Shown here: piece after piece, positions 18,278-26,566 of the stretch
Numbering within the stretch: position 1 is the stretch's first letter
Layout: every line of letters starts with the position of its first letter
Assembly (NCBI RefSeq): GCF_009856605.1
Contig: NZ_CP047242.1
Location: 3,974,001 to 4,038,000, forward strand
From: Trichormus variabilis 0441
Lineage (GTDB): Bacteria > Cyanobacteriota > Cyanobacteriia > Cyanobacteriales > Nostocaceae
Direction of reading: 5' to 3'
Length of the DNA stretch: 64,000 bases
Program-made: the position numbers and the translations under genes
The notes under the pieces: generated by a model
Databases searched by the model: none
What the model was told of the DNA's origin: nothing
The model's input: the letters and a program-made list of their open reading frames with translations, nothing else

Positions 18278-20656
18278 ATGACATACCGCAAGAAGCTAAT
18301 CGAAGTTGCATTACCACTGGAAGTAATTAATCAAGAATCCGCTAGAGAAAAATCAATTAGGCATGGACACCCTTCAACGCTACATTTGTGGTGGGCGCGG
18401 CGACCTTTAGCAGCTTGTCGAGCAGTTTTATTTGCATCATTAGTAGATGACCCATCAAGTCATCCCGATCAATTTCCTACGGAAGAGGCGCAGAAGCAAG
18501 AGAGAGAACGCCTGTTTGAGATTATTGAGCAATTAGTGAAGTGGGAAAATGTCAATAATCAGGAAGTACTAGAGAAAGCCAAAGCAGAAATTCTCAAATC
18601 TACAAATAATAATCCGCCACCTGTCCTAGACCCATTTTGCGGTGGGGGTTCGATACCTTTGGAAGCCCAAAGATTGGGGTTAGAAGCGCATGGTAGTGAT
18701 ATTAATCCGGTGGCGGTTTTGATTACTAAGGCTTTGATTGAAATTCCGCCAAAGTTTGCAAATCAGCCTCCGGTGAACCCTGAATCTCGAAAAAAATCTT
18801 TGAAGACGCAAAAATGGTTTGGGGCGCAGGGTTTAGCTGAAGATGTGCGTTATTACGGGCAATGGATGCGAGATGAGGCTTTTAAGAGAATTGGGCATCT
18901 TTACCCAAAAGTAGATTTACCGCAGGAGTATGGTGGCGGGGAGGCGACTGTTATTGCTTGGTTGTGGGCAAGAACAGTGAAATGTCCTAACCCTGCTTGT
19001 GGTGCAAAAATGCCTTTGGTGCGATCTTTTGCACTTTCGACGAAGAAGGGAAAGGAAGCTTGGGTTGAACCTATTGTTGATAACACTCAGCAACCTCCTG
19101 TTATAAGTTTTCATGTAAAAACTGGCAAAGGTAAGCCACCAGAAGGAACAGTTAGCCGTAAAGGAGCAGTTTGTGTTTGTTGTGCTACACCTGTATCTTT
19201 GGACTACATTCGCAGTGAAGGGAAAGCAGGACGGATGAGTGCAAAGCTAATGGCAATTGTTGCAGAAGGCGATCATGGGCGTGTATATCTATCAGCAAAT
19301 GAGAAACATGAGGCAATTGCTGCAAAATCTCTGCCAGAGTGGAAGCCTGAAGCATCTTTACCAGATAACACACGCGATATCAGGCCACAAATTTATGGAA
19401 TGCCAACATATGGTGATTTATTTACTCAACGTCAATTAGTTGCATTAAATGTCTTTAGTGAGTTGATATATGAAGTAAGGAAAAAGGTAATAACTGATGT
19501 TCTATCTACTGGGGGAGTAAATGATGGATTAACATTGTGCGAAGGTGGTATTGGTGCCACAGCTTATGGTGATGTAATAGCTACTTATTTAGCATTTGCA
19601 ATTGATAAACTTGCTGATTATTGTTCTAGTATATGTACTTGGAATTCAGGAAGAGATAATATTAGAGATACTTTTGCCCGTCAAGCAATTCCTATGTCCT
19701 GGGATTTTGCTGAAACTAATCCCTTTAGCAATTCTAGTGGTAACTTTACTTTAGGTATTGAACAGTCTGCACAAGTACTCAATAAGGTTCCCGCTTGTAA
19801 AAAAGCTAAAATTGCTCAAAAAGATGCAACTACAAACAAAATTGAAGCTCCTCTAGTTCTTTGCACAGATCCACCTTACTATGACAATATTGGATATGCA
19901 GATTTATCAGACTTTTTCTACGTTTGGTTGCGTCGTTCATTAGGCTCAATATATCCTGATATTTTCAAGACATTACTGGTTCCAAAAGAAAAAGAACTAG
20001 TGGCTACACCTTATCGCTTTAACGGAAATAAAGAAAAGGCTAAAGTTTTTTTTGAACAAAATTTGAGCAATGCTTTTACAAGAATGCGTGAAGCGGCACA
20101 TTGTGATTATCCACTTTCTATCTTTTACGCATTTAAACAAACGGAGGTAGATGAGGATAATGAATTAGACGGGAATGGAGTAAAAGCAATTGCATCTACA
20201 GGGTGGGAAACAATGCTTGAAGGATTAATTAAAGCAGGTTTTACTATCACTGGTACTTTACCTATGCGGACAGAACGTAGCTCCCGTACAGTTAGTCTGA
20301 ATAGTAATGCTCTTGCCACGTCTATCGTCCTTATCTGCCGCCCTCGTCCAGAAACCGCCCCATCAACTACCCGCCGCCAATTTGTCAATTATCTCAAACG
20401 CGAACTCCCCGACGCGCTGCAAAAACTCCAACAAGGCAACATTGCTCCGGTAGACTTGGCACAAGCCAGCATAGGCCCTGGTATGGCAATCTACTCCCGC
20501 TACAGCAAAGTCTTAGAATCAGACGGTACATCAATGTCCGTCCGCACCGCCTTACAACTCATTAACCAAACCTTAGATGAATTTCTCGCCGAACAAGAAG
20601 GCGAATTTGACGCTGAAACCCGCTTTGCCTTGATTTGGTTTGAACATGTCCATTAA
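18278..20656 (+). CDS. DUF1156 DNA adenine-methylase-like protein, truncated by an inserted element
   Basis: 792 residues. The N-terminal DUF1156 signature is SIRHGHPSTLHLWWARRPLA (about 27-46). The SAM-binding motif DPFCGGGSIPLEAQ (about 117) and the N6-adenine/N4-cytosine catalytic motif DPPYYDNIGYADLSDFFYVW (about 529) are both present, so the catalytic part is complete. The reading frame runs into a 487-bp miniature element: the last three residues (HVH) and the stop are partly element-encoded. The missing C-terminus of about 145 residues lies at 21134-21577, in frame if the element and one copy of GAACA are removed. It is flanked by its usual helicase and DUF499 partners. The truncated protein may or may not be active. 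Confidence 0.88.
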   Translation: MTYRKKLIEVALPLEVINQESAREKSIRHGHPSTLHLWWARRPLAACRAVLFASLVDDPSSHPDQFPTEEAQKQERERLFEIIEQLVKWENVNNQEVLEKAKAEILKSTNNNPPPVLDPFCGGGSIPLEAQRLGLEAHGSDINPVAVLITKALIEIPPKFANQPPVNPESRKKSLKTQKWFGAQGLAEDVRYYGQWMRDEAFKRIGHLYPKVDLPQEYGGGEATVIAWLWARTVKCPNPACGAKMPLVRSFALSTKKGKEAWVEPIVDNTQQPPVISFHVKTGKGKPPEGTVSRKGAVCVCCATPVSLDYIRSEGKAGRMSAKLMAIVAEGDHGRVYLSANEKHEAIAAKSLPEWKPEASLPDNTRDIRPQIYGMPTYGDLFTQRQLVALNVFSELIYEVRKKVITDVLSTGGVNDGLTLCEGGIGATAYGDVIATYLAFAIDKLADYCSSICTWNSGRDNIRDTFARQAIPMSWDFAETNPFSNSSGNFTLGIEQSAQVLNKVPACKKAKIAQKDATTNKIEAPLVLCTDPPYYDNIGYADLSDFFYVWLRRSLGSIYPDIFKTLLVPKEKELVATPYRFNGNKEKAKVFFEQNLSNAFTRMREAAHCDYPLSIFYAFKQTEVDEDNELDGNGVKAIASTGWETMLEGLIKAGFTITGTLPMRTERSSRTVSLNSNALATSIVLICRPRPETAPSTTRRQFVNYLKRELPDALQKLQQGNIAPVDLAQASIGPGMAIYSRYSKVLESDGTSMSVRTALQLINQTLDEFLAEQEGEFDAETRFALIWFEHVH

Positions 20657-21133
20657 AGAATTATTTGTCAATTTTAAAAAATTAATGTCAGGCAGTGTCA
20701 GAGGCTAAAAAGCTTATACATCAAGGAAGTTACGCTTTTCACCGCTCTTATATTCTTTGAAGGCTTTTAAATAATTAAATGCCTTTTCTTTAAAAACCGA
20801 CTCCTCAAAATTTAAACAATTAAATGCCTTTTGTTATGTTCGTCTCAACAGACTACTGACTTTTACTGTTATTCAGGGGAGCGATCGCTCTATTAAGTGG
20901 GGTGGAGCATCGTCGCTTATTATCTGCCTACCTCAATGTTATTGTGTCCTTTCATCATCTAGCACCACTCGTGAAAATCGATAACCACAAGTATATTTAT
21001 CAGTAAAAGTGACACTAATTCTTTAAAACTGAAATATACAAGGCTAAAGTATTAGCCTAATTGCATAGGGCTAGAAAAATCGAACGTCTGGACATTAATT
21101 ATTTAAAACTGACAAATAATTCCTTAATGGACA
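20647..21133. mobile_element. 487-bp miniature inverted-repeat element with Tn7/Tn5053-type ends
   Basis: The left terminus reads TGTCCATTAAAGAATTATTT and the reverse complement of the right terminus reads TGTCCATTAAGGAATTATTT. The match continues to 43 bp with 3 mismatches. It is flanked by a perfect 5-bp duplication GAACA (20642-20646 and 21134-21138). TGT...ACA termini, a 5-bp duplication and subterminal TTTGTCA / TTAATGTC repeats (also GTGACACTAATTCTTTAAAA at about 21010) are features of TnsB/TniA-type transposons. No ORF of note lies inside, so it must be moved in trans. It contains one HIP1 site. Precise removal would restore the methylase gene. Confidence 0.88.
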
Positions 21134-21577
21134 GAACAGCACGCATTTAATGAGGGTTTATTTGGCGAAGCGGAAACCCTCTCCAAAGCTAAAAATACAG
21201 CAGTACAAGGCATGGTAGACGCTGGTATCCTCACGGCCAAGGCAGGTAAAGTACGACTGCTACGCCGCAACGAACTACCTACAGACTGGAATCCCCAAAC
21301 TGATAATCGTCTACCTGTTTGGGAAGCGACACAGCACATGATTCGAGAATTACAAGATGGTGCTGGAAATCAAGGTGCTGCGAATTTGCTCTGTCAACTG
21401 GGAACAATAGGAGAAGCAGCAAGGGAATTAGCTTATCGGCTGTATAACATTTGCGACAGAAAAGGCTGGGCTGCTGAAGGTGTCGCTTATAACAGCTTAG
21501 TAATTTCCTGGCCAGAAATTTCTCGCCTCTCTGCTGAAACCCAAGAAAAAACTCCCGTACAAATGGCTTTACTTTAA
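21134..21577 (+). pseudogene. Detached C-terminal fragment of the DUF1156 methylase
   Basis: Reading in the frame that continues the methylase gives QHAFNEGLFGEAETLSKA, then KNTAVQGMVDAGILTAKAGK and a helical C-terminus ending EKTPVQMALL. The junction FALIWFE (upstream) plus QHAFNEGLFGEAE (here) is the expected uninterrupted sequence. An internal ATG at 21212 could start a 121-residue product, so a split two-part protein is conceivable, but the simplest reading is a gene broken by the miniature element. Confidence 0.85.
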
Positions 21578-21692
21578 TACTCTCTTTTTTAGCCTCAGCT
21601 AAAAACACATTATGGCTGGCTCTAAACATAGAGTCAGCTGCTTCCTCATGGTAAAAGCCAGGATTTATGAAAATTTAGTATAAAAAATAACT

Positions 21693-24600
21693 ATGTCAAT
21701 TAGTAACCGTGAAAGAGTTGGCAGGGCGTTAGAACTTTTGAGAGATGGCTTATATCCCTTTGTAGAACGTGAGATGCGTTCGGTTTTTGGTGATAAATGG
21801 CTAGTTGCCGCTACATCTTTTGTTCCAGAAGACCATACCCTACGGCGTACTGTTCAACAAATTCTCAAGCAGGATGAATCAGCCATCCTGAAGCTAATGT
21901 CTGGTCAATGGCGTGATGTCTTTAAAAAGACACTGGGAAATGCAGAAAGAAGCTTAGTTGGAGAACTCATTGACACTCGCAACTCTTGGGCGCATAACAA
22001 ACCATTTTCTACAGATGATGCCTATCGCGCTCTTGATAGCGTTTCACGGTTACTTTCATCCATTTCTGCACCAGAAGCAGATGAAGTTGACAAGCAAAAA
22101 CAAGAACTTTTACGAGTACGCTTTACAGAACAAGCCCGTCGGGAAACTCGCCGCGCTACTCTCCAACCAGTAGAAGGCAATCCCACAGGTGGTTTAAAAC
22201 CCTGGCGAGAAATTGTCACACCTCACCCAGATGTTGCTAGTGGTCGTTACCAAGAAGCAGAATTTGCTGCTGACCTCTGGCAAGTTTATTTAGACGAAGG
22301 TTCTGATGAATACCGTATACCTACAGAGTTTTTCAGCCGCACTTTCCTCACTGAAGGGCTGAAGCAACTGCTGACAAATGCCTTAGTGCGCCTTGCTGGT
22401 AATGGAGGCGACCCTGTTATCGAACTGCAAACTAATTTTGGTGGCGGCAAAACTCACGCGATGCTGGCACTATACCATCTATTTATGGGAGTCCCAGTAT
22501 CCAAATTACCTGGATTGGAGCCAGTACTAGCAGCAGCGAATGTTTCACCACCTGCAAAAGTAAACACAGCTGTACTGGTAGGCAACAAAATTTCTCCTGG
22601 TGAGGCTCAAACTAAAAAAGATGGTACTGTTATTCGCACACTTTGGGGCGAACTAGCTTGGCAATTGGGTGGTAGAGAAGCCTATGAAATGATTCGCCAA
22701 GCGGATGAAACCTCAACTAACCCAGGCGATAACTTACGGTTGTTATTCAACCGTTATGCGCCCTGTTTGATTCTCATTGATGAATGGGTAGCTTACGCCC
22801 GACAACTACACGAAATTAATGACCTACCAGGGGGGAGTTTTGATACTCACTTTACCTTTGCTCAAACTTTGAGCGAGTCAGCCAAAAATGCTAAAAAAAC
22901 TCTGTTGGTAGTGAGTATTCCGGCATCAGATAATGAAATTGGTGGCGATCGCGGTAAAGCAGCCTTAAGTAGACTCAAAAATGCTATCGGTAGAGTTGAA
23001 TCTCCTTGGCGACCAGCAAGTGCCGATGAAAGTTTTGAAATTGTGCGACGACGCTTGTTTCAACCCATCATCGAAGAAAGTGGCTTTGTTGCCCGTGATG
23101 CGGTCATCCGCGCTTTTGGGGAAATGTACCAAAACCAATCTCAAGAATTTCCCAGTGAGTGCCGAGAAGCCAGTTACAAGCGACGGCTAGAAAATGCCTA
23201 TCCCATCCATCCAGAACTTTTTGACCGACTTTATAACGACTGGTCAACTCTCGACAAATTTCAACGCACACGGGGTGTCCTGCGATTAATGGCCAAAGTG
23301 ATTCACTCCTTATGGGAGGGTCAGGACAAGAGCTTGTTAATCATGCCTGCCAGCGTGCCAATGGATGACGGACAGGTACAAACAGAATTAACTCGCTACC
23401 TCGAAGATCACTGGGTGCCAGTAATTGAAAAAGATGTCGATGGTGATAATTCTCTACCTTTAGCGTGCGATCGCCAAAACCCGAATTTAGGACGTTACTC
23501 TGCCTGTCGCCGCGTCGCCCGAACCATTTACCTTGGTTCCGCCCCCACACTCAGGGCAGCTAATCGGGGTGTAGAAGACAATCGGATCAAGTTGGGATGT
23601 GTCCAGCCTGGAGAAAGTGTAGCTACCTTTGGAGACGCACTACGCCGACTGACTGACCAAGCCACCCACCTTTATATTGATAACACTCGCTACTGGTTCT
23701 CAACTCAACCCAGTGTCACCAGACTTGCCCAAGACCGAGCCGAGCAAGTTCAACAGGATCAGGATAAAGTTTGGGATGAAATCATTCGCAGACTGAGGGC
23801 TGACAAGCAACGAGGAGAGTTTACGGCAGTGCATATTGCCCCTGATTCTTCTGCCGATGTGCCTGATGAAATGAATGCGAGGTTAGTTGTCTTAGGGCCA
23901 CAGCATCCTCATAAAAATAAGGAAAACAATACCCCAGCCTTAACCAGAGGAAACGAAATACTTCACAACAAGGGAGCCAGCCCTCGGTACAGCAAAAATA
24001 TGTTGTTGTTTTTAGCACCAGATAAAGCCAAACTGGAGTTATTAGAGCAATCTGTTTGTCAGTACCTGGCTTGGAATTCAATTGTCAGCGATAAAGAAGC
24101 TTTGAACTTAGATGTTTTTCAAAGCAATCAGGCAACAACTAAGCAACAGCAAACAGATAAAGATGTCAAAAGTTTAATCCAAGAAGCTTACATCTGGCTT
24201 ATCGTGCCAAGTCAACCCGACCCTCAAGGGGAAATTGAATGGCAGGAAATCAGGTTGCAAAAACAAGACTCTCCAATTCTACAAGCCAGCCGCAAAGCAG
24301 TACACGAAGAACACTTGATCCCTAATTATGCTGCTAGTCGCCTACGCTTGGAAGCCCTTGACCCTTATCTTTGGCGAGATGTAAATCACCTCGACCTTAA
24401 GAAACTTTGGGAATACCTCGCATACTACTTGTACTTGCCACGCCTGAAAAATCAACAGGTATTATTACAAGCGATCGCAGAAGGTGTGGCATCCTTACTA
24501 TTAAATGACAACTTTGCTTATGCCACGGGCTACGATGAATCCAAAGGACGCTATCTGGGTTTGAAAGCAGCTGAACACATTACTGTAACCCTTAGCAGTC

Positions 24601-25022
24601 AAAATTTAATAGTTAAACCAGAAATAGCGCAACGCCAGATGGAAGCAGATGCTGCTGCCATAACTAAACTTCCAATTCCAGGTGTTAAAGAAGGAACAGG
24701 AAGCTATAAGACTGAAAGAGAAAAAACTATTGATACTGTAATAACACCAGATGACTCATCTAATGGCAAAGTAACTGTCATCATTCCACCAAAACGCTTT
24801 TATGGTTCAGTCAAATTAGATGCTTTACGGTTACAACGTGATGTGCCACAGCTTGCTAACGAGGTAATTCAGCATTTTAGCAGTTTGATGGATGCAGAAG
24901 TAGAAATTACTTTGGAAATTCAAGTAAAAGCTCCTGAAGGAATACCAGAGAATGTGATTCGTACAGTTACAGAGAACTGTCGAGTTCTCAAATTTAGCCA
25001 TCAGGAGTTTGAGCCAGAATAA
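21693..25022 (+). CDS. DUF499 ATPase with N-terminal Swt1-like HEPN domain (defence cargo)
   Basis: 1109 residues. The N-terminus (about 1-130) is a Swt1-like HEPN domain, with GELIDTRNSWAHNKPFSTDD giving the Rx4-6H-type segment RNSWAH. The P-loop is QTNFGGGKTHAMLALYH (about 248-264) and Walker B is LILIDEWVAYARQL (about 358). The rest is DUF499, ending in a beta-rich C-terminus. DUF499 proteins accompany DUF1156 methylases and SNF2 helicases in anti-phage clusters. HEPN suggests RNase or RNA-binding activity, which is inference here. Its predecessor is the interrupted methylase, and a strong terminator follows about 190 bp downstream. Confidence 0.88.
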   Translation: MSISNRERVGRALELLRDGLYPFVEREMRSVFGDKWLVAATSFVPEDHTLRRTVQQILKQDESAILKLMSGQWRDVFKKTLGNAERSLVGELIDTRNSWAHNKPFSTDDAYRALDSVSRLLSSISAPEADEVDKQKQELLRVRFTEQARRETRRATLQPVEGNPTGGLKPWREIVTPHPDVASGRYQEAEFAADLWQVYLDEGSDEYRIPTEFFSRTFLTEGLKQLLTNALVRLAGNGGDPVIELQTNFGGGKTHAMLALYHLFMGVPVSKLPGLEPVLAAANVSPPAKVNTAVLVGNKISPGEAQTKKDGTVIRTLWGELAWQLGGREAYEMIRQADETSTNPGDNLRLLFNRYAPCLILIDEWVAYARQLHEINDLPGGSFDTHFTFAQTLSESAKNAKKTLLVVSIPASDNEIGGDRGKAALSRLKNAIGRVESPWRPASADESFEIVRRRLFQPIIEESGFVARDAVIRAFGEMYQNQSQEFPSECREASYKRRLENAYPIHPELFDRLYNDWSTLDKFQRTRGVLRLMAKVIHSLWEGQDKSLLIMPASVPMDDGQVQTELTRYLEDHWVPVIEKDVDGDNSLPLACDRQNPNLGRYSACRRVARTIYLGSAPTLRAANRGVEDNRIKLGCVQPGESVATFGDALRRLTDQATHLYIDNTRYWFSTQPSVTRLAQDRAEQVQQDQDKVWDEIIRRLRADKQRGEFTAVHIAPDSSADVPDEMNARLVVLGPQHPHKNKENNTPALTRGNEILHNKGASPRYSKNMLLFLAPDKAKLELLEQSVCQYLAWNSIVSDKEALNLDVFQSNQATTKQQQTDKDVKSLIQEAYIWLIVPSQPDPQGEIEWQEIRLQKQDSPILQASRKAVHEEHLIPNYAASRLRLEALDPYLWRDVNHLDLKKLWEYLAYYLYLPRLKNQQVLLQAIAEGVASLLLNDNFAYATGYDESKGRYLGLKAAEHITVTLSSQNLIVKPEIAQRQMEADAAAITKLPIPGVKEGTGSYKTEREKTIDTVITPDDSSNGKVTVIIPPKRFYGSVKLDALRLQRDVPQLANEVIQHFSSLMDAEVEITLEIQVKAPEGIPENVIRTVTENCRVLKFSHQEFEPE

Positions 25023-25216
25023 GGTGAAACGTATTACGTCCTTAAAGGTATGGGGAGTCTTGTGGATAAATTGATGCTACTGCGATCGCCACCAGCTGTA
25101 CTTTGTGTAATGACAATAGCAAAGTACAGCCCATCCTCATTTTATTTAGTTACTACTAAATAATTACAAGTAATAATCAAAGAGCTTAGAATAGCCAACT
25201 CTTCTTTATAAGACTA

Positions 25217-25244
25217 AACCCGTCAGGTATCTGACGGGTTTTTT
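25217..25244 (+). terminator. Intrinsic terminator after the defence cargo
   Basis: Perfect 10-bp stem AACCCGTCAG / CTGACGGGTT with loop GTAT, running into TTTTTT. It ends the DUF499 transcript and lies before the convergent ribbon-helix-helix gene. Confidence 0.9.
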
Positions 25245-25308
25245 GGAATTTTAGGAGCAGAATTGATAATTTCATCTATCCATCGCCTGAGAGAATCGTT
25301 CTCTTCTC

Positions 25309-25566
25309 TCAGGCTGCTAATTTTCCCAAGTATTCATTCTGGAGTACAGCCACCTGTTGTTTCAACGTCTCCAAGTCTGTTTGCATTTTAGCTAAATCTG
25401 GTGTTCCAGTGGATTCTTCAGCTAGGTAAGAACGAATCCAACCCATGATTAATTCGGAGGCTGTCTTACCCTCAGTTTTAGCTTTGTTCATAAAAGCTTC
25501 CTTAGTTTCATCGTCCATTCTGACAATGATTTGATTGCTTAATTTTGTCGTTTGCCGCTTTACCAT
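25309..25566 (-). CDS. Ribbon-helix-helix DNA-binding protein with C-terminal coiled coil
   Basis: 85 residues. The N-terminal strand TTKLSNQIIVRMDDETKEAF is followed by a two-helix unit (KAKTEGKTASELIMGWI), the plan of MetJ/Arc/CopG repressors. Residues 55-80 form a heptad-type coil (LAKMQTDLETLKQQVAVLQ). It is divergent from the 101-aa gene at 25764, and the interval between them contains repeated GTAAC sites, so autoregulation is likely. RHH proteins are known as plasmid or transposon regulators. A role in CAST control is possible, but the Xre gene at 26194 is better placed for cas12k. Confidence 0.8.
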   Translation of the reverse strand: MVKRQTTKLSNQIIVRMDDETKEAFMNKAKTEGKTASELIMGWIRSYLAEESTGTPDLAKMQTDLETLKQQVAVLQNEYLGKLAA

Positions 25567-25641
25567 ATTCCTTTGTACTTGAAACTATTAATCTGTAATA
25601 ACTCTATTTACCTTAATTGTGACGAATTTTAAAAATTTTGT

Positions 25642-25690
25642 AGTAACGCTATTGTTTTAGTAGTAACAGGTAGTTACAATAGAGTAACAA
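25642..25690. promoter_or_regulatory. Nested GTAAC repeats, putative RHH operator
   Basis: GTAAC occurs at 25643, 25663 and 25684 (spacing 20-21 bp, about two helical turns) and inverted as GTTAC at 25673. This gives the palindrome GTAAC-AGGTA-GTTAC. TATTG (25649) and CAATA (25677) form a second inverted pair around it. Helically phased half-sites between a divergent RHH gene and its neighbour are typical of RHH repressors. Confidence 0.55.
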
Positions 25691-25693
25691 AAC

Positions 25694-25734
25694 AAAGGCG
25701 ATCGCTTGTCTCTGGCCGGAGGGCGATCGCCTTT
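25694..25734. repeat. Paired HIP1 octamers forming a hairpin
   Basis: AAAGGCGATCGC (25694-25705) and GCGATCGCCTTT (25723-25734) form a perfect 12-bp stem with a 17-nt loop, 30 bp before the ATG of the next gene. It may be a transcript-end hairpin or a 5'-UTR structure. It is also simply two HIP1 sites in inverted context. Confidence 0.6.
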
Positions 25735-25763
25735 TGTAAAACCCCAACAGTGAGGTTACTCAA

Positions 25764-26069
25764 ATGATTGTACAAGAAGAGCTTGATAGCCAAGCCTCGG
25801 CTAAATCAGACTTTGAGGAATATATCACCCAGCTTGCTGACCCAGTTGCACCAGAAATTGAAATTGACTCAGTTTCAGAGGTGTTTGGTGAACTTTATCG
25901 AGTTTGGAATGGTTCTCAACTTCTCGGAACTTTTTATCAAAATCTGGAAGGTAAATGGATAGCCCAACCCTGTAATAGTGATGACAGACCATGTTGTGAC
26001 ACAGCTTTTGCAGCACAGATAATGATAATTGCTATCAATGGCTTACTGGTAGCAGATGTAGCCGCTTAA
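25764..26069 (+). CDS. Hypothetical 101-aa protein
   Basis: A small acidic protein. The N-terminal half (EELDSQASAKSDFEEY) is charged. The middle has an aromatic strand pattern (ELYRVWNGSQLLGTFYQNLE) followed by GKWIAQPCNSDDRPCCDTAF, and the C-terminus is hydrophobic (IMIIAINGLLV). The three Cys could bind metal. It lies in the CAST between the RHH and Xre regulator genes. No family was recognised. The aromatic Y-x-V-W pattern recalls small cyanobacterial DNA-mimic or plasmid-borne proteins, but that is only a resemblance. Confidence 0.55.
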   Translation: MIVQEELDSQASAKSDFEEYITQLADPVAPEIEIDSVSEVFGELYRVWNGSQLLGTFYQNLEGKWIAQPCNSDDRPCCDTAFAAQIMIIAINGLLVADVAA

Positions 26070-26193
26070 TAGTTTTTCTCCTATCACCTAAAGACGTGGC
26101 TAGCTGCACGTCTTTTCCTTGCTTTTACTGTGTTTCTATTGTCTTCTGCTAATGGTAGAAACAATTTGCGTCGTACTCAAAATACGAAAGAAA

Positions 26194-26445
26194 CTAATAC
26201 TCAGTATCTTCTGCTTCAATACCGTAGTTGGTAAAAAGATCAGAAATAGAGATGTTCAGCGCTTTTGCCAGCTTTTCAATATTTTTGAGAGAAGGATTAC
26301 GAGTTCCTGTCTCAATACTTGAGATGTAATTACGGTGAAGCCCAGCTTTTTCAGCCAGTTCTTCTTGAGAGTAATCCAGTTCTCGCCGTCTTCGTCTTAT
26401 CGCTTTTCCGAAACGATATTCAATGTTGATGTTATTTTGCCTCAC
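26194..26445 (-). CDS. Xre-type repressor, candidate cas12k/transposase regulator
   Basis: 83 residues with a canonical Xre/Cro helix-turn-helix: FGKAIRRRRRELDYSQEELA, then EKAGLHRNYISSIETGTRNP and SLKNIEKLAKALNISISDLF. There is almost no extra domain, so it probably acts as a dimer without a ligand-binding module. It is divergent from cas12k with 121 bp between starts. This is the position where V-K CASTs encode their dedicated regulator (the MerR-type CvkR of Anabaena is the known case; other HTH classes occupy the slot in other elements). Paired palindromes in the shared intergenic region, repeated before the transposase operon, make it the likely repressor of both units. Confidence 0.85.
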   Translation of the reverse strand: MRQNNINIEYRFGKAIRRRRRELDYSQEELAEKAGLHRNYISSIETGTRNPSLKNIEKLAKALNISISDLFTNYGIEAEDTEY

Positions 26446-26478
26446 AGCCTAATAGTGAGGTAGTACCGATAATAAATC

Positions 26479-26526
26479 TACACATAATAAATGTGATTTT
26501 GCACACTATAAGTGTTAATTTAAGAA
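26479..26526 (+). promoter_or_regulatory. cas12k promoter with two tandem palindromic operators
   Basis: CACATAATAAATGTG (26481-26495) and ACACTATAAGTGT (26503-26515) are near-palindromes of the form ACAC-AT-rich-GTGT spaced about two helical turns apart. TTGCAC (26499-26504) and TAAGAA (26521-26526) form a plausible -35/-10 pair with a 16-bp gap, so the second operator overlaps the promoter. TTTTGCACACTATA (26497-26510) recurs exactly at 10260-10273. Confidence 0.65.
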
Positions 26527-26566
26527 TACTGGTGTATTTAGTACAGTTCAGGGAGCAGAAAACGCT

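Noticed and set aside
25770..25777. TGTACA near the start of the 101-aa gene, a possible CAST end
   Set aside because: It lies inside the coding sequence (ATGATTGTACAAGAA), has no GCGACA/GTGAA repeats beside it, and the true end with repeats is at 29677.
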